A DNA stretch of 64,000 bases from Entonaema liquescens (lineage: Eukaryota > Ascomycota > Sordariomycetes > Xylariales > Xylariaceae): the NCBI GenBank assembly GCA_902805475.1, contig CADCSX010000011.1, forward strand, positions 1,118,001-1,182,000. The letters are read 5' to 3'. Below are positions 1-11,014 of this stretch, piece after piece. The stretch's first letter is position 1; every line of letters starts with the position of its first letter. Made by a program: the position numbers and the translations under genes. The notes beneath the pieces were generated by a model that searched no databases, was not told the origin of the DNA, and saw only the letters and a program-made list of their open reading frames with translations.

Positions 1-1169
1 GGTCTTGATTCGATCGAAAGTCCACGGTGCCCATTTCGTAGTGGCGGCCATCCATCTGCTCAAATATGCCTTAAACGATTGCTGATCTGTATCACAAAGA
101 CTGACTGGCTCACAAGCGATCTCTATCATGATTCGATTCGAAGTGTCGTTTCCGAAAAAGAATATCTCCTCAGTACTGTTCAATAATCCATCGACCCGTT
201 CGCTCCACATCTCGACGTCGGCCTGTTGTTTCGTATTGTTCGTATATGCGACCATAGCCGCGGACCCCAAAAGGAATGCACCGACGTTGTACGAAAATTC
301 ATACGGCGTAAGAGTGGTACAATTGTCACCAATATGCGCTCCGTCGTAGACTCTATATTTATCATCGATAAATTTGACGTTCACCATCCAATCATACGTC
401 TTAACGGCCCAATCGGCATAGGTGCTGTTGCCAGTATAGAGCGCTAATCGCGCGGCGATGTTAAAAAAACACGCCTGAGAGATGGAGTTCTTATAGTCGA
501 AGCCGTTGTTCCACGTGAATATCTGCCATCGCAGGCCACCATTACAGTGTTCCTCATCCCAACGGGCAGCTTGAGTGTTGAAGACGGCCTGAGCAAGCGC
601 TAACCATCCTGGTTTATCCGAGGGCGGATCCTGGAATTTGTATTCAGCTGCAGTCATGACAGCCATTCCCCAAAATCCTTGATCGTCATTACCCTCAGTT
701 AGTGTCTGGTTAGGGGGCATATAGTCATTATATGGGCCGACTTGATGAAGCAGACCTTGCTCAGCGATGTCGTTGTAAGTAGTATCCCCAGTGTAATACC
801 AATAATCAATTAACGCGCCCATGAAAGCGCCTCCCTCCCACCCTGATGCGATTAATTAACAATTAACAAGACTCAAAGCACAACATTAGACTTACAGTAA
901 TACGGGTCTGGTAGAAGACCAGGGGTTTGTCCGGGTTCGTCACCGTGATAGAACGATACAAGGTCCTCGGCCATCTTCTTGGCCGTATCCTTGATGGAAT
1001 CTAAAAAATTTAGTTTAAGGTAAGAAACTACGGTAAATAGGAGTGAATAGCGAGCTCCTCACATACCAGTTGAATCAACATCTAGTTCATACGTAGCGAC
1101 AAGGTTGGTAGCCATTAAGACCGAGGCTACCGTTAATACGGCATTCCGCCGCGAGTACAACAACCACAT
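1..1169 (-). CDS. GH76 alpha-1,6-mannanase-like cell-wall protein (Dfg5/Dcw1 family), 3'-partial
   Basis: Three exons on the minus strand: 1169-1067, 1000-896 and 842 to the left edge, with introns 1066-1001 and 895-843 that join in phase. About 350 residues are visible; the C terminus lies outside the window. The N terminus (MWLLYSRRNAV, then a hydrophobic run ending near ATNLVA) is a likely signal peptide. The paired catalytic-type Asp of GH76 is seen in EGNDDQGFWGMA (D122, D123). Other family hallmarks are PGLLPDPYYWWE, GGLRWQIF, DYKNSISQACFFNLA-like text (here FFNIA), DGAH, and the late block CEPVSLCDTDQQSFKAYLSR. Dfg5/Dcw1 proteins act at the plasma membrane or wall, probably linking GPI proteins to wall glucan through the mannan core. 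Whether a GPI signal follows cannot be seen. Confidence 0.93.
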
Positions 1170-4100
1170 GATGAAGATTTATAGTCCAACTAAGACGCGA
1201 GCAGACAAGAGAAGTCTAGTTGAACAAGAACAGGAACATGGAATTAAAAAAAACCAACAGAATTTACTGAAGGTATGGCATTGCAGAGGCAATTCCCAGT
1301 AGCCAGGGTCGATGTAGCACGGCAAGACTGGGTGTGTTGTGTTTGAGTAGGTGTGGTGTTGCGTGAGCAATCTAACATCAGCAGTATACAACGAGAGGAA
1401 TTAATGATGACAAAGAATGATGTTAGATAGATGGGGAAAAGACACAAGCCTCATGAAGAAAAGGTACAATAAGGTAATAATGTACCAATTATTAGTGTAA
1501 CAATTATTCCCTGTTGAGGAAATCACATTCCTCATATCCTATTAAACAAGTTCATACCAAGCAGTAGCAACAGGCCCCCATCTGAGGTACTTATTTAAGT
1601 ACCTAACCTACATAGTACCCAGCCTAGTACCTAGGTATCATTTTAGGTACTGTGTTGTAGTTGTATTAGTGCTGTAATACGAGGAATGCCCCGCGTAATA
1701 CTCCAACGGCACCAATGACAGGGGCCCTTGATCGTTCGATCTTTCCTCGTTTTACTGCAAGAGGTAATATTAAGGTAAGAACAATGAAAATTTTCAAGAG
1801 CCTGCCTTTGTGCTTTCGCAAATAGATTTCTTAGGGTACGTCATTTTAAGAGTGTTAGGCAACTTATAGCCACTTATTGTTTTCAGGTCCAGCTCTTTTA
1901 AAACCGGCTTAAGAGCTCCAAATCGTAGACCGGCATTTTTGGGTCTGTTGTCTCGGCCGCTACCGTCGACACTAATAACACTACTGCTATATGTCGTAAT
2001 AGAATTGGAATTAGTGTATCCAGCTACCCCGGGTAGTTGGGTCCGTTTTTTACTTCCTTTCATTGCAGCTTACAGCCGCAGCCTGCAGCCGAGGGAGACG
2101 TAAGACACGATGACGCCGAATAGTTAATGGCCTGGGTCTCTTTCGACCCTTCTTGCAGTTTACTAGCACTCTATGTGGAAGCGGGGAAGTCCCCAACGAG
2201 AACAAAGACAGAGCTAGCGTCATCCTATTATCCTGTTATACGAGAAGTCTTATGAAACTAGAATAATATACCATACCACGTATAGTATAGTGTTGGGCCA
2301 GGATAACCTGACAATTCGATATGGACCCATCAAGCAACCCATCAAACGGAATGGTGAACCGACTCTTACAAGCTGTCCAAACATATCGGCGTTTGCAATC
2401 CATATTTATTAATAGGGTCAGGTGTATCATTATATACGTGCAGATGCGAACAGCGCATCGTTAAACGATATCGCATTAACATGGCAGAGAAATCCATAAG
2501 CGAACAAATATTGCGCACTAAAGACTTACAACGGTATCTCCGATCGAAAGCTGGGGAACGATGAGGCTATCGAACCCCAAGCAGTTAGATGCTTTAATGA
2601 TTATAAGCGAATCAATAAGTTCGCGTAAAGTTAACCAAGTAAAAATATTGAGTCAACTTTGCTGCGCGTTATAATTTTGGAGTAAGAGAACGAGCCGCGA
2701 TATCTTACACTAACGCAGAGAATGCAAGTCATCGCGAATGTTTCTAGAAGCAAAGTTTAAAAAGTAAATATCTGGTGTTTAATACCAGGGGTGTTATATC
2801 GTCGAAATGAATACCTTAGGTAATTAACCAGGGATCGGAGAATAGGGCGGTAGTTTGATACTACACTATTATGAGAACCCTTGTGATTAGGACAGGAATG
2901 GTGTTGATTAAGGGGTAATTTGGTCCCTTTGGTTTTTATCGAATGGCCAAATTAATAGATTCCCTATGTTGATGAGATGGAAGTAGGGGCTAAAGAAAAA
3001 AAGTGATGAGTGAGAACTACAATAATTGTTGGGAGAACCCCACCTTATCTTAGGAAATATATTGTTAATGAATGCGGGATGTCGAAAACTTCGGTCTTTC
3101 ACTAAGCATTCTATACTTTAGTATCGAAAAGACTTTTCAACGGTCAATCCTCTAAGGCAATTAGTATCATAAATCCAACTGACATTGAAGATGATAACTA
3201 CTTACGTAGTTATATCTTATTTTAAAAAGGTTACAATATGACATCATAGGTATCAACTCACCAGGACCAGTCCTCCGGAGCTTAGTCGGCCTGTATGAAG
3301 ATTACATAAACCCATATCCCTAACGAAGTTGGGTCTCATGTAGTGTAAAATCTAACAATTGTCGGACGGTATTAACATCTACAAGTCTTATGTGAGAATC
3401 GACATTAATGGATGAGAGACACAGATCCTCAAGTTATCCAGTGAAGCCTCGTTGTGTGGAGAGCGAGCTTGTGACTATGGGTTTATTGTCATAATGATTA
3501 ACGCGTACAATGCAAAAGGCGACTAGCGACCCTACATATATTAGAGTCCGATGATGATGAGGCCAGGGAAAACTGATCAAACCGACCATATATTTCCATT
3601 AATTGTGGAAGCCGATTTTGCTCCGCTTAAGTGTTAATAGAGGATACGTCTTACTTACTTGCTCAAGGTCCAGTCCGTGGATTCGTGAGGGACATAGCCA
3701 ATCACCGTTGTGCGCTACCACTTTCATGGTCCTTGCATTTCCGATATATCTTTACGGCTTGTTGCGCTTTTACCCGGATCCGATACGACCGGAAGACAGA
3801 TTTCGGCGTAGCGATACTTTGGTGGATTTCGGAGGCATTTCTCCAGATTTATATATAGGGGTTCGGTATTTTCTATAAATATTATAACCCAGATCCGATA
3901 TTACATTCGTATTGCCAGCTATCCGGTCATATAGGTTACTCCTAAATCACTCGTAAAAAGGAGGAGGGAGTAATACTCTCACGATAGCCCGAACGATACT
4001 CACACGGTGCAATATTGAGACGGAACCGTAAATCATCGAATGAAGCCAAGTGATGCTCCATCATGAACCCACGTGTCTACGTTGTGATACCCCAGATATC

Positions 4101-4914
4101 AGCTTATATTATATAGCACGGAAACCTCGCGTCATGTAGCTTCGATGGGCTGGATCGGATGCCAAGATGGTAGATCGATATGATTCCACGCGACCAGTTA
4201 GATTTTCACATTACGTGGTACACCAAGCCATAGGGCTGAATGATCGCATATTCGCTGCATATTTCAGCCTATTAAATCATTCTAATTGATTGGTCGCGAA
4301 TCCGAGCTGAACCGCCTCGTCTCCTGTCTCGGAACCAACGCCCGTGCCCACATTGGATTAAGCACTCGTGAGCCGACAACCAGCTCTATATCACGATCAG
4401 ACTCCTGATATCATGCCGGAAATCCCTACATTCCTTGCCAGTGTGAATAAGTCCAAGCCCTCAAAATTTTATCCTTAGCTCGGGTGAAAGAAGGATTCTA
4501 GATCTCAGCTAATCTGGCGTGTTACAGCAAACTGTTTGATATCATCTATGAAGCCCAGATCAGCAATTCGTTGGCTTTCAGGGATCCATCCTTCGCAATT
4601 TCCACCATAAGCTCACCGGGGCTATCGCGGAAACCACCTCCAGATGGCTATTTGTTCCCCAGAAAAAAGTAAGCTTTGGTTCAACTACGATGGCTCGAAG
4701 CCTCCCAAGTGATCCCGAGACACACAATTGGCCGCCGAGACTAGTATCTGTAGACTGAAAAGGGCTATGCCAAGAAAATATATAAACCCCAAGGCCTCGT
4801 CGATGAATGGAAAAGATGCAATACAACACAAGCCAAGCTTTCAAACAACTACCGACATCATCACCTTAACTCCAGATTACCCCTGTCAGATTGTATCCAC
4901 CTAAGCTACTCATC
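1170..4914. other. Gene-poor stretch, no recognisable gene
   Basis: About 3.7 kb with only short uncorroborated open frames (for example 2063-1794 on the minus strand, 89 codons, no family resemblance I recognise). AT-rich patches alternate with normal composition. Around 1585-1660 there is a tract rich in TACCTAGGTA/AGGTACT-type words that recur in other intergenic parts of this window. No terminal inverted repeats or transposase fragments were recognised. The last ~140 bp serve as promoter for the secreted protein at 4915. Confidence 0.5.
4779..4787 (+). promoter_or_regulatory. TATA box of the small secreted protein gene
   Basis: The run ATATATAAA lies about 130 bp upstream of the ATG at 4915, a plausible distance for a fungal TATA box with a short leader. 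No other core element was identified. Confidence 0.45.
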
Positions 4915-5314
4915 ATGCAGTCCATCGCGTATATCGCCCTTGCCGGCGCTGCTTTACTTAACGGGTAAGCCACTCAAGTAGCATCATTAAAACTGTATCC
5001 TCTCTTTCCAAACTAACCACACATCATGTACTTATAGAGCCAATGCTGCTCCCGCCGAGCCTACCACGCTACCGGGCCACATAGTCTGTACCAGCGTCAC
5101 AACTATCACGACCACGGTCCCCCCGGTTGGAGTCTGTCACCCAATGTGCATTCCGCCAACCAGGACCTGCAGCTTCGGCGAGCCTACCGCTTCTCCTCTA
5201 CCTACCATCACGACCAGCATCCTCCCCTACTGTACCCAGGAGGTGGTGGTCCACGGGCAATGCGGCGAGTGTGCTACTTGCAACCCTGCCCCGACCCCGA
5301 CACCTCAAGCCTAA
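4915..5314 (+). CDS. Small secreted cysteine-rich protein (effector candidate)
   Basis: Two exons, 4915-4964 and 5038-5314, with a 73-bp intron (GTAAGC...TATAG) whose removal gives a 108-residue protein. Residues 1-20 (MQSIAYIALAGAALLNGANA) form a textbook signal peptide with an ANA cleavage site. The mature 88 residues contain eight cysteines (C34, C50, C54, C61, C82, C92, C95, C98), enough for four disulfides, plus Thr/Pro-rich linkers such as TTITTTVPP and a PTPTP tail. I recognise no family. The gene is isolated, with no other gene within about 1.6 kb on the right and 3.7 kb on the left. A secreted apoplastic or wall-associated role is inference from the architecture only. Confidence 0.82.
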
Positions 5315-6948
5315 GTTCACCAGACTAGGTAGAGGATGCGTGGCTCGCCAGGTTTTGAAAAGACGTTGAGTGGAAATCATGTCTAGAAGGAATTATTAAA
5401 CGGGTGAATCCGCAAGGAATAGAGCTCAAGCTTCACAGCGCAGGATAGGAGGAAAGTAAATAGGGGAAGACTTAACCTTTTTCCACTTAGTCAATTCACT
5501 CTTTTATTTCCCCTAGACCCGATCGTGATACCGACTCGGTTCAGCTTGACTACTTCTATACCTATTCCCTGGAAACAGTGCCGATTCTTTAACAAACTTT
5601 TTTCATGGAAGGGGAAAGCAAACTAAACTAATATCAAGTACCTATAGCCCTTCGCGTATACATACCTCGTAGACATGTAGCCAACAACTATATCTATTTT
5701 CTCATATTGAGTAAGCAGTTGGAATGTAAAACACATTTTGGCCCTAGTATTTAGTATTCGGAATAGTACGGAAAGGATGCATGGTAGGTACTTAAATCAG
5801 GGGACATCGTCGAGTTAAACCAACCAAGCTGGTTTAATTTCCATACATATAGAAATGCAGATTCCGCGACTCGTTGAATACACGGTACTATCCCGAAGTA
5901 CAAAAGAGCATAAAATGAACATATCCGGGGGAAACCAGGCCATAATAAAGGGGCACGGAGGCCGCCTTCGCCGTTCTCTTGGAGTAAATCACCGGCTTAT
6001 CGACGTCAATATCAAATATTTACTACGTCGAACAGGCCGCTGATATATTAACACTCTCCCACAAGTGATTTTAAAAAGGGTTAGGTTTTAAACCAGGTCC
6101 AGTGCTTCTCGCCTGCCCAATATATAGTTCAGTTAAGCAACTTTTAGTCTTACCCCATAGACATTATTCATATTGGAATGACTTTCAAGATCTCGACCAA
6201 CGCGGACAGCTTATCAACTAAATCCAAGGCAACTAACGCACAGCTGGGGGTCAACGCAACGGGTAATGTCAAGAGGACTCAGGTGCCTCGATTATCTAGA
6301 CTGTACCAGGTAGTCGGCGGCTGCGGCCAATGCTGCTATGATAACGGTACAGACATCTAGTACGAACAATGCTGAGTAATGCCGACCAATAACTATATGT
6401 CTGTGTTCAGGGGTTGAGGGAAGATAAGGGGCATTGCTATATTTTTAGTAGGATGGCTTGCTTATTATATAGATATGAGAATTCGGGAGGCAAAGATTTA
6501 TCGTGTACTACAAACACGCACCGACAATCAGTATACGCCACCAAAAGGGGGACTATCAACTTCTCATCACTATGATATTGGCATTTAGGTCAATAATGAT
6601 GATACTAGGTTGACTATTGATACTTCCTACAGATGTAAATTGAAAGGAACGTGGGTATTCCGACTGCCAAAGTACACAATACAACCAGAAAGGAAAGAGG
6701 ACGAAAGGAGAGAGATCCCACCAATGTAATCACGATACACAATCCACCAGCACTACCCATTTACTATTTTCCAGTACAATATTTCCCTTGTCCTGGTACA
6801 AGCAATATTCAATGCCACGACCCTCAAGCCACGCTCACTTATCCCAGTTTGATTAGGCGTCATAATCTGTCCGTCAGTCTACGCCTAGAAATCTTGACGT
6901 TACTATCCCGTTAGGGTTTGCCGCTAAAACGGTCGGGGTATCACTTTC
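5315..6948. other. Gene-poor stretch
   Basis: 1.6 kb with no gene I can support. The short plus-strand frames at 5855-6043, 6178-6360 and 6651-6914 start at random ATGs, lack recognisable motifs and have no phase-matched exon partners. The right end is the 3' flank of the DUF7728 gene. Confidence 0.45.
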
Positions 6949-8154
6949 TTAGACTACATTTTCAGACTTCTTGTCGTCAATGACGACGACAACACCTTCT
7001 TCAACGTAGGCGGGCGGGGCATCAACTTCCTCTTGATCAGCCATCAGGCCCGACTTCTCTTCACTGACAACGGCTTCGGCATGGGAAGCCTTGTGGTGAT
7101 GGCCATGTCGGTGGTGGTGGCGGCGGCGGTCCCGTCGCGAGTGAAAGCAGTAGATAGCCGCACGCATAAGGTAGACAGCGAATGTGCCAAGAATCATACC
7201 GAGGCTACAAGTTGATTAGTTTGCTGACTCACTATTTGTCGCCAATAAGGGAAACTTACATGCAAGCAATAATACCAGCCGAGATACCAAAGGCAACGGA
7301 AGAAGAATGTGGCGGGCGATATTCTTAAACAGAAGTCCCCAGTTCTTTTCGCGAGGACCATGGTGGGGTTCTTGAGATTCCTCTACCTTGGCTTCGTCAT
7401 TGCCCTTAACACGGCCAGGGCGGCCACCACATCCTTTGTGGAAACGAAGGCCAGCAAGTTTCTGCATTACGACGGCCTTCCACTTGCAAAGTAAAGTGGT
7501 GCACTCCTCCTGGTTATCCATGGGATTGCTTTGCGCAGTCTCAGATTCAATAGTTTTGATCTCTCCAAGCATCAACCCTCCGCTAGGAGTCTTGACAACC
7601 TTAACCTGAACATGTGGAATACCATCGACAAATACGTCACCGACTTCGATAATGTCAAGTTCGATCTCGATGAGTTCTAAGTTGTCTTCCTCGTTCTTGG
7701 CAACAGGTCGAGTCTGCATGCCAAAGCCTAGAGTCTGGGGCTTGGGGCCCTTGAAATTCGGTCGCTTCTTCATTTGCCGATGTAGGACATCGGGACGAAC
7801 AGCGGCGGCGAGTGTGTTTCGGAAGGGGTCTGCGTTGGGATAAAGCTCGAAGCCGTTCAGCATCAAGCGATCGGCACTGCCGGAAGAGACGATGCCGAAG
7901 TCCAGCTCCAGATGGCTTGGGATATCGTTTAGGACCTTAACCTTTCCATGGTGGGGGATGTGAACGGGGCAGCCGGGACACTTGAGCTTCAAGTTCTGGG
8001 ATTCAGCGACTTGACGGACGGCGTTATCGACTTGGACAGGAACTGGAAGGGTAGAGATAATGTCATTGTCAGATTCGGAGATGCCAGGAGGGAGAAGGAA
8101 GGCGTTGGATAAAGCCGCCAGACCAGCGGCGGAAATGATGGAAGTCAACTGCAT
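6949..8154 (-). CDS. DUF7728-type secretory-pathway membrane protein, one frameshift
   Basis: Exon 1 is 8154-7260 and exon 2 is 7204-6949, with a 55-bp intron (7259-7205, GTAAGT...GTAG). Adding one missing base makes the total 1152 nt, a 383-residue protein. It has a signal peptide (MQLTSIISAAGLAALSNAFLLPP), a CPGCP motif near residue 60, the DIPSHLELDF block, a long beta-rich lumenal domain with ECTTLLCKWKA, then a basic/His-rich linker, one transmembrane helix and a His/Arg-rich then acidic cytosolic tail. Family resemblance is to fungal DUF7728 proteins, whose function is not known. The reading frame breaks between ...ARHILLP and VAFGISAG at 7298-7299, where a GG (CC on the coding strand) needs one more base. 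The intact text on both sides argues for a recent loss or a base-calling error. Confidence 0.8.
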
Positions 8155-8726
8155 CTTGGGCTAATGATAGCAGTGGGCAAATAGGTTTAATGCTTCATGG
8201 AAGCGCAGGAAAATGGAAATGAAATAGGAATCAAGTCGTTTGTTTTGATGAAGAAAGGAAAGGAATGGTTTTGGTTGGTGGCGTGTTGATTGTGTCAGTT
8301 GTAAGGTTGTAAGGTTGTAAGGTTGTAAGGTTGTAAGGTTGTAAGGTTGTAAGGTTGTAAGGTTGTAAGGTTGTAAGGTTGAGGGATCTGGGAACACCGG
8401 ACCCTGCGGACCTTATTGATAGCCTGCGTCACAACTGTGCCATATCTGTGCCAGCTGGGTGACAGCCACTAGTCAGGGGCTCTACAGTTGTGGCCACCTG
8501 TTCAGAATGAGCTTTATATGACAGTAACCGTGTTGAATAAGCACTGTCTTTGTCTCATAGGTAGCAGTTCTAGAATGTACTTGCATAACCCGAGCGTGCC
8601 GGATAAGTACACATTACATAATGTCACATGACTTATCTCTGCAGTCCGTTAAGTCCGGATTACCTAAGATGCCATCACTTACACTCCCTAAACTTGGTAT
8701 AGATGAATGTTCAATATCGTCCATCC
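8155..8726. other. DUF7728 5' flank without genes
   Basis: Holds the minisatellite and presumably the promoter of the DUF7728 gene; nothing else recognised up to the MITE target-site duplication at 8719. Confidence 0.4.
8298..8381. repeat. 8-bp minisatellite (GTTGTAAG)n in the DUF7728 promoter
   Basis: About ten nearly perfect head-to-tail copies of GTTGTAAG, located 144-227 bp upstream of the minus-strand ATG at 8154. Because the unit is 8 bp, three copies read as an 8-residue peptide repeat in every frame, which explains the spurious repetitive open frame there. Copy number is probably polymorphic and could change promoter spacing. Confidence 0.95.
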
Positions 8727-9198
8727 CAGCGGGTTCGATGGGCCAGGTCAAGCCAGGCATTCGTAATTACCTGACTTGAGGCAGTTCAGGCCAGATTTTT
8801 TACTTTTTGGGCCTATCTGAGGCTATTTAGAGATTGACTCGAAAGTCGGAACTGGATTAAAATTTTTCCTGGCTACGCCACTTTCGAATGAGTAGACCAT
8901 GATTTTGTAAGTATTAAATATACCTTTTCTTATATAAAATTGCTTATTCTTTACCCCTATACGTATTTACCCTCAAAAGCCTCGTTAAGATTTCTCGTGG
9001 CGTACGAAATTTGACCAATTAAATAGCTTAGATTTCAATAAAAGTGGGTTTGGATTGCTTCATTTTATCTGACTTCTTGTCAAATAAAAATAGAAAAGGT
9101 CGGACCTACCCAGATTTTCGAAAATTACGATCTTAGCAAGGTCAGGTCAGGCCAGTGCAAGTCAGGCCAGATAAGGGACTGGCCCATCGAACCCGCTG
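8727..9198. mobile_element. hAT-type MITE with perfect TIRs and 8-bp target duplication
   Basis: A 472-bp element bounded by a 20-bp perfect inverted repeat, CAGCGGGTTCGATGGGCCAG at the left end and its exact complement at the right. It is flanked on both sides by the 8-bp direct repeat GTCCATCC (8719-8726 and 9199-9206). An 8-bp duplication and a CAG...CTG terminus are hallmarks of the hAT superfamily. Internally there are subterminal repeats of the type GTCAGGCCAG on both sides and an AT-rich core, with no coding capacity, so it must be moved by a transposase encoded elsewhere. The identical TIRs and TSDs suggest a fairly recent insertion. Confidence 0.93.
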
Positions 9199-9916
9199 GT
9201 CCATCCGGAGTTTCTAAAGGCTTATGAAGTTGATAGTATAAGGGTCAAGAAAATCGAGGCATTATAACCTATTACAATATAATACTTCTACATACCTCGG
9301 CGAGCAACTATCGTACAACATCATGACTCGCAAATCAGCCGTGACATGTGCCATTAGTCAAGAAATAAGTTAGAGTACCATCTAACTGTTAATCTTTTAC
9401 AAGTAACGAGCGCTAAGCTCTCACGATTCAATTCTGGTTTTATTTTTTGAGACCAAGTATAAATCTGAAGAGAGTATGAATACCTGGTTTCCCAGTGAAA
9501 TGGCCGCAAAAGATATTAATATTGATCATTGGATACTAAACAATAGTACCCTTTAGCATATCAGCAGATCTTGGTAGATATTCATCATTTTCTTAAACGT
9601 GGATCAAATGCGTGGCCAAACCCAACTATCCTTCTAGTAAGTCCCACTTTTCGCTTGATCATGATGTATATTCATTAGAAAATCTTTCACTATTTCATAT
9701 CTGTGGAAAGTACATGGGCCTGGGGGGCGGTACCGAAGATTATACTCGTAGGAACGACGTCACAAGAGCCTGGCTTCCGCTCTATAATTATATACATCTG
9801 GATTAGGTGCAGCAGTGAAACCAATATAGCACTACCTAAAGTGTAAGCAGGTACACAGGTTTAAAAGGAGTTAATGCAGACTGATTATGTCACGAGGCAA
9901 ACCAAAAGGTGAGGAC

Positions 9917-10018
9917 ACAACTTCGTTGTTCCGCAAGGAACTCTAACTAAGGTAGCTCTGAAGTCAGAGCTATACATACAAAACAGCTTCTTTGTTCTAA
10001 GGGGGTCTCAAGTGAGAC
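9917..10018. other. Cluster of short perfect hairpins
   Basis: Within about 100 bp there are at least four perfect stem-loops: ACAAC-TTC-GTTGT (9917-9929), GTTCC-GCAA-GGAAC (9928-9941, a GNRA-type tetraloop), TAGCTCTGA-AG-TCAGAGCTA (9953-9972) and GTCTCA-AG-TGAGAC (10005-10018). The first two share two bases and would compete. No known structural RNA was matched. Confidence 0.5.
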
Positions 10019-10989
10019 GCCTGACAGATTATAAAGAAGTATGATAGGAAATAGCTAGTTATCTAAACTTCATTAGTTTCTTTAAGAATAATTTGAAAGC
10101 TGAGTCGATTAAACAATCATATAGGTATGTAACTACAAAAAACAAGAAGCTTAGATACTTTCCAAGGGTAGATACCTTATAGGTAGAGACTCGAGAAGAC
10201 CTGACGGCCAGTTACAATGAATCGCACTACCACTAGTTCCTCCGCTATGGGGGATGGGTATAAACAACAATTAGTAATATCAGATGGTGGGGAAACAGCT
10301 TCGCTAGGTGTCGTATAATGAACTCTGGCTTCGAAGAACTTAGTGTTGAATGGGGAGCTACTTGGAATCATAGGTTTTCATTACCACTTATGCGTACTAG
10401 GACGTTATTTGGATTATTTATTTGTACTCGATATCTCATGGTAGCGTTGAGAAACCTAATAGATATAAGTATCTAGTAAAGAGCTCCTCCCTTGCCCTAT
10501 TAAAAGCATGTAATTATCTTATACAGTAACACTATGGAAATCGTGAGAGTCTGTTTATGTTTTACGCCTGGATTCTCTTTGCCTAAATTCTATATGATAT
10601 GGAGTATGACAACAGAGCCCTCGGTAACCGATGACTATGAAGTCTCACATATCCTTTAGTCTAACTGCCTATGCCTTGAACCCTTCCGGGTTATTACATG
10701 GTCAGCTCAAAAAGGCTCGTACGTACGGCTTTTACCATCATTTATTGCTTAGTCTACAATAGGTATCCCGTATCACAAATCCTAGTACACTATGCTTTGT
10801 CTAAGAGGATGTCTCGAGCATGCTATGTTACGGTATTCTACTACGATACTTACTAACATGAAGATCAGAGAATACGGAGCTTCTCAGCATTTAGCATTTA
10901 GGCGGTCAATTTCTCAATCACATATCCGGATTACCATGTACACATCATGATGCGTATATCATGGATAGTCTTACTTGATGCAAGGCCCA

Positions 10990-11014
10990 AAGCGGCGCTT
11001 TGAAAGCGCCGCTT
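10990..11014. repeat. 25-bp perfect palindrome (12-bp arms)
   Basis: AAGCGGCGCTTT-G-AAAGCGCCGCTT, a GC-rich palindrome inside an AT-rich surrounding. It could be a cruciform-prone site, a transposon relic or a binding site; nothing adjacent tells which. Confidence 0.7.

Noticed and set aside
1794..2063. 89-codon minus-strand frame, possible small gene
   Set aside because: No signal peptide, no family resemblance, no splice partner, in a gene-poor region.
8161..8397. Repetitive peptide frame just upstream of the DUF7728 gene
   Set aside because: It is the 8-bp minisatellite read as an 8-residue repeat; no start context or family.
9917..10018. Group I or II intron core
   Set aside because: The hairpins are present but no conserved P3/P7 or domain V-like core could be found around them.
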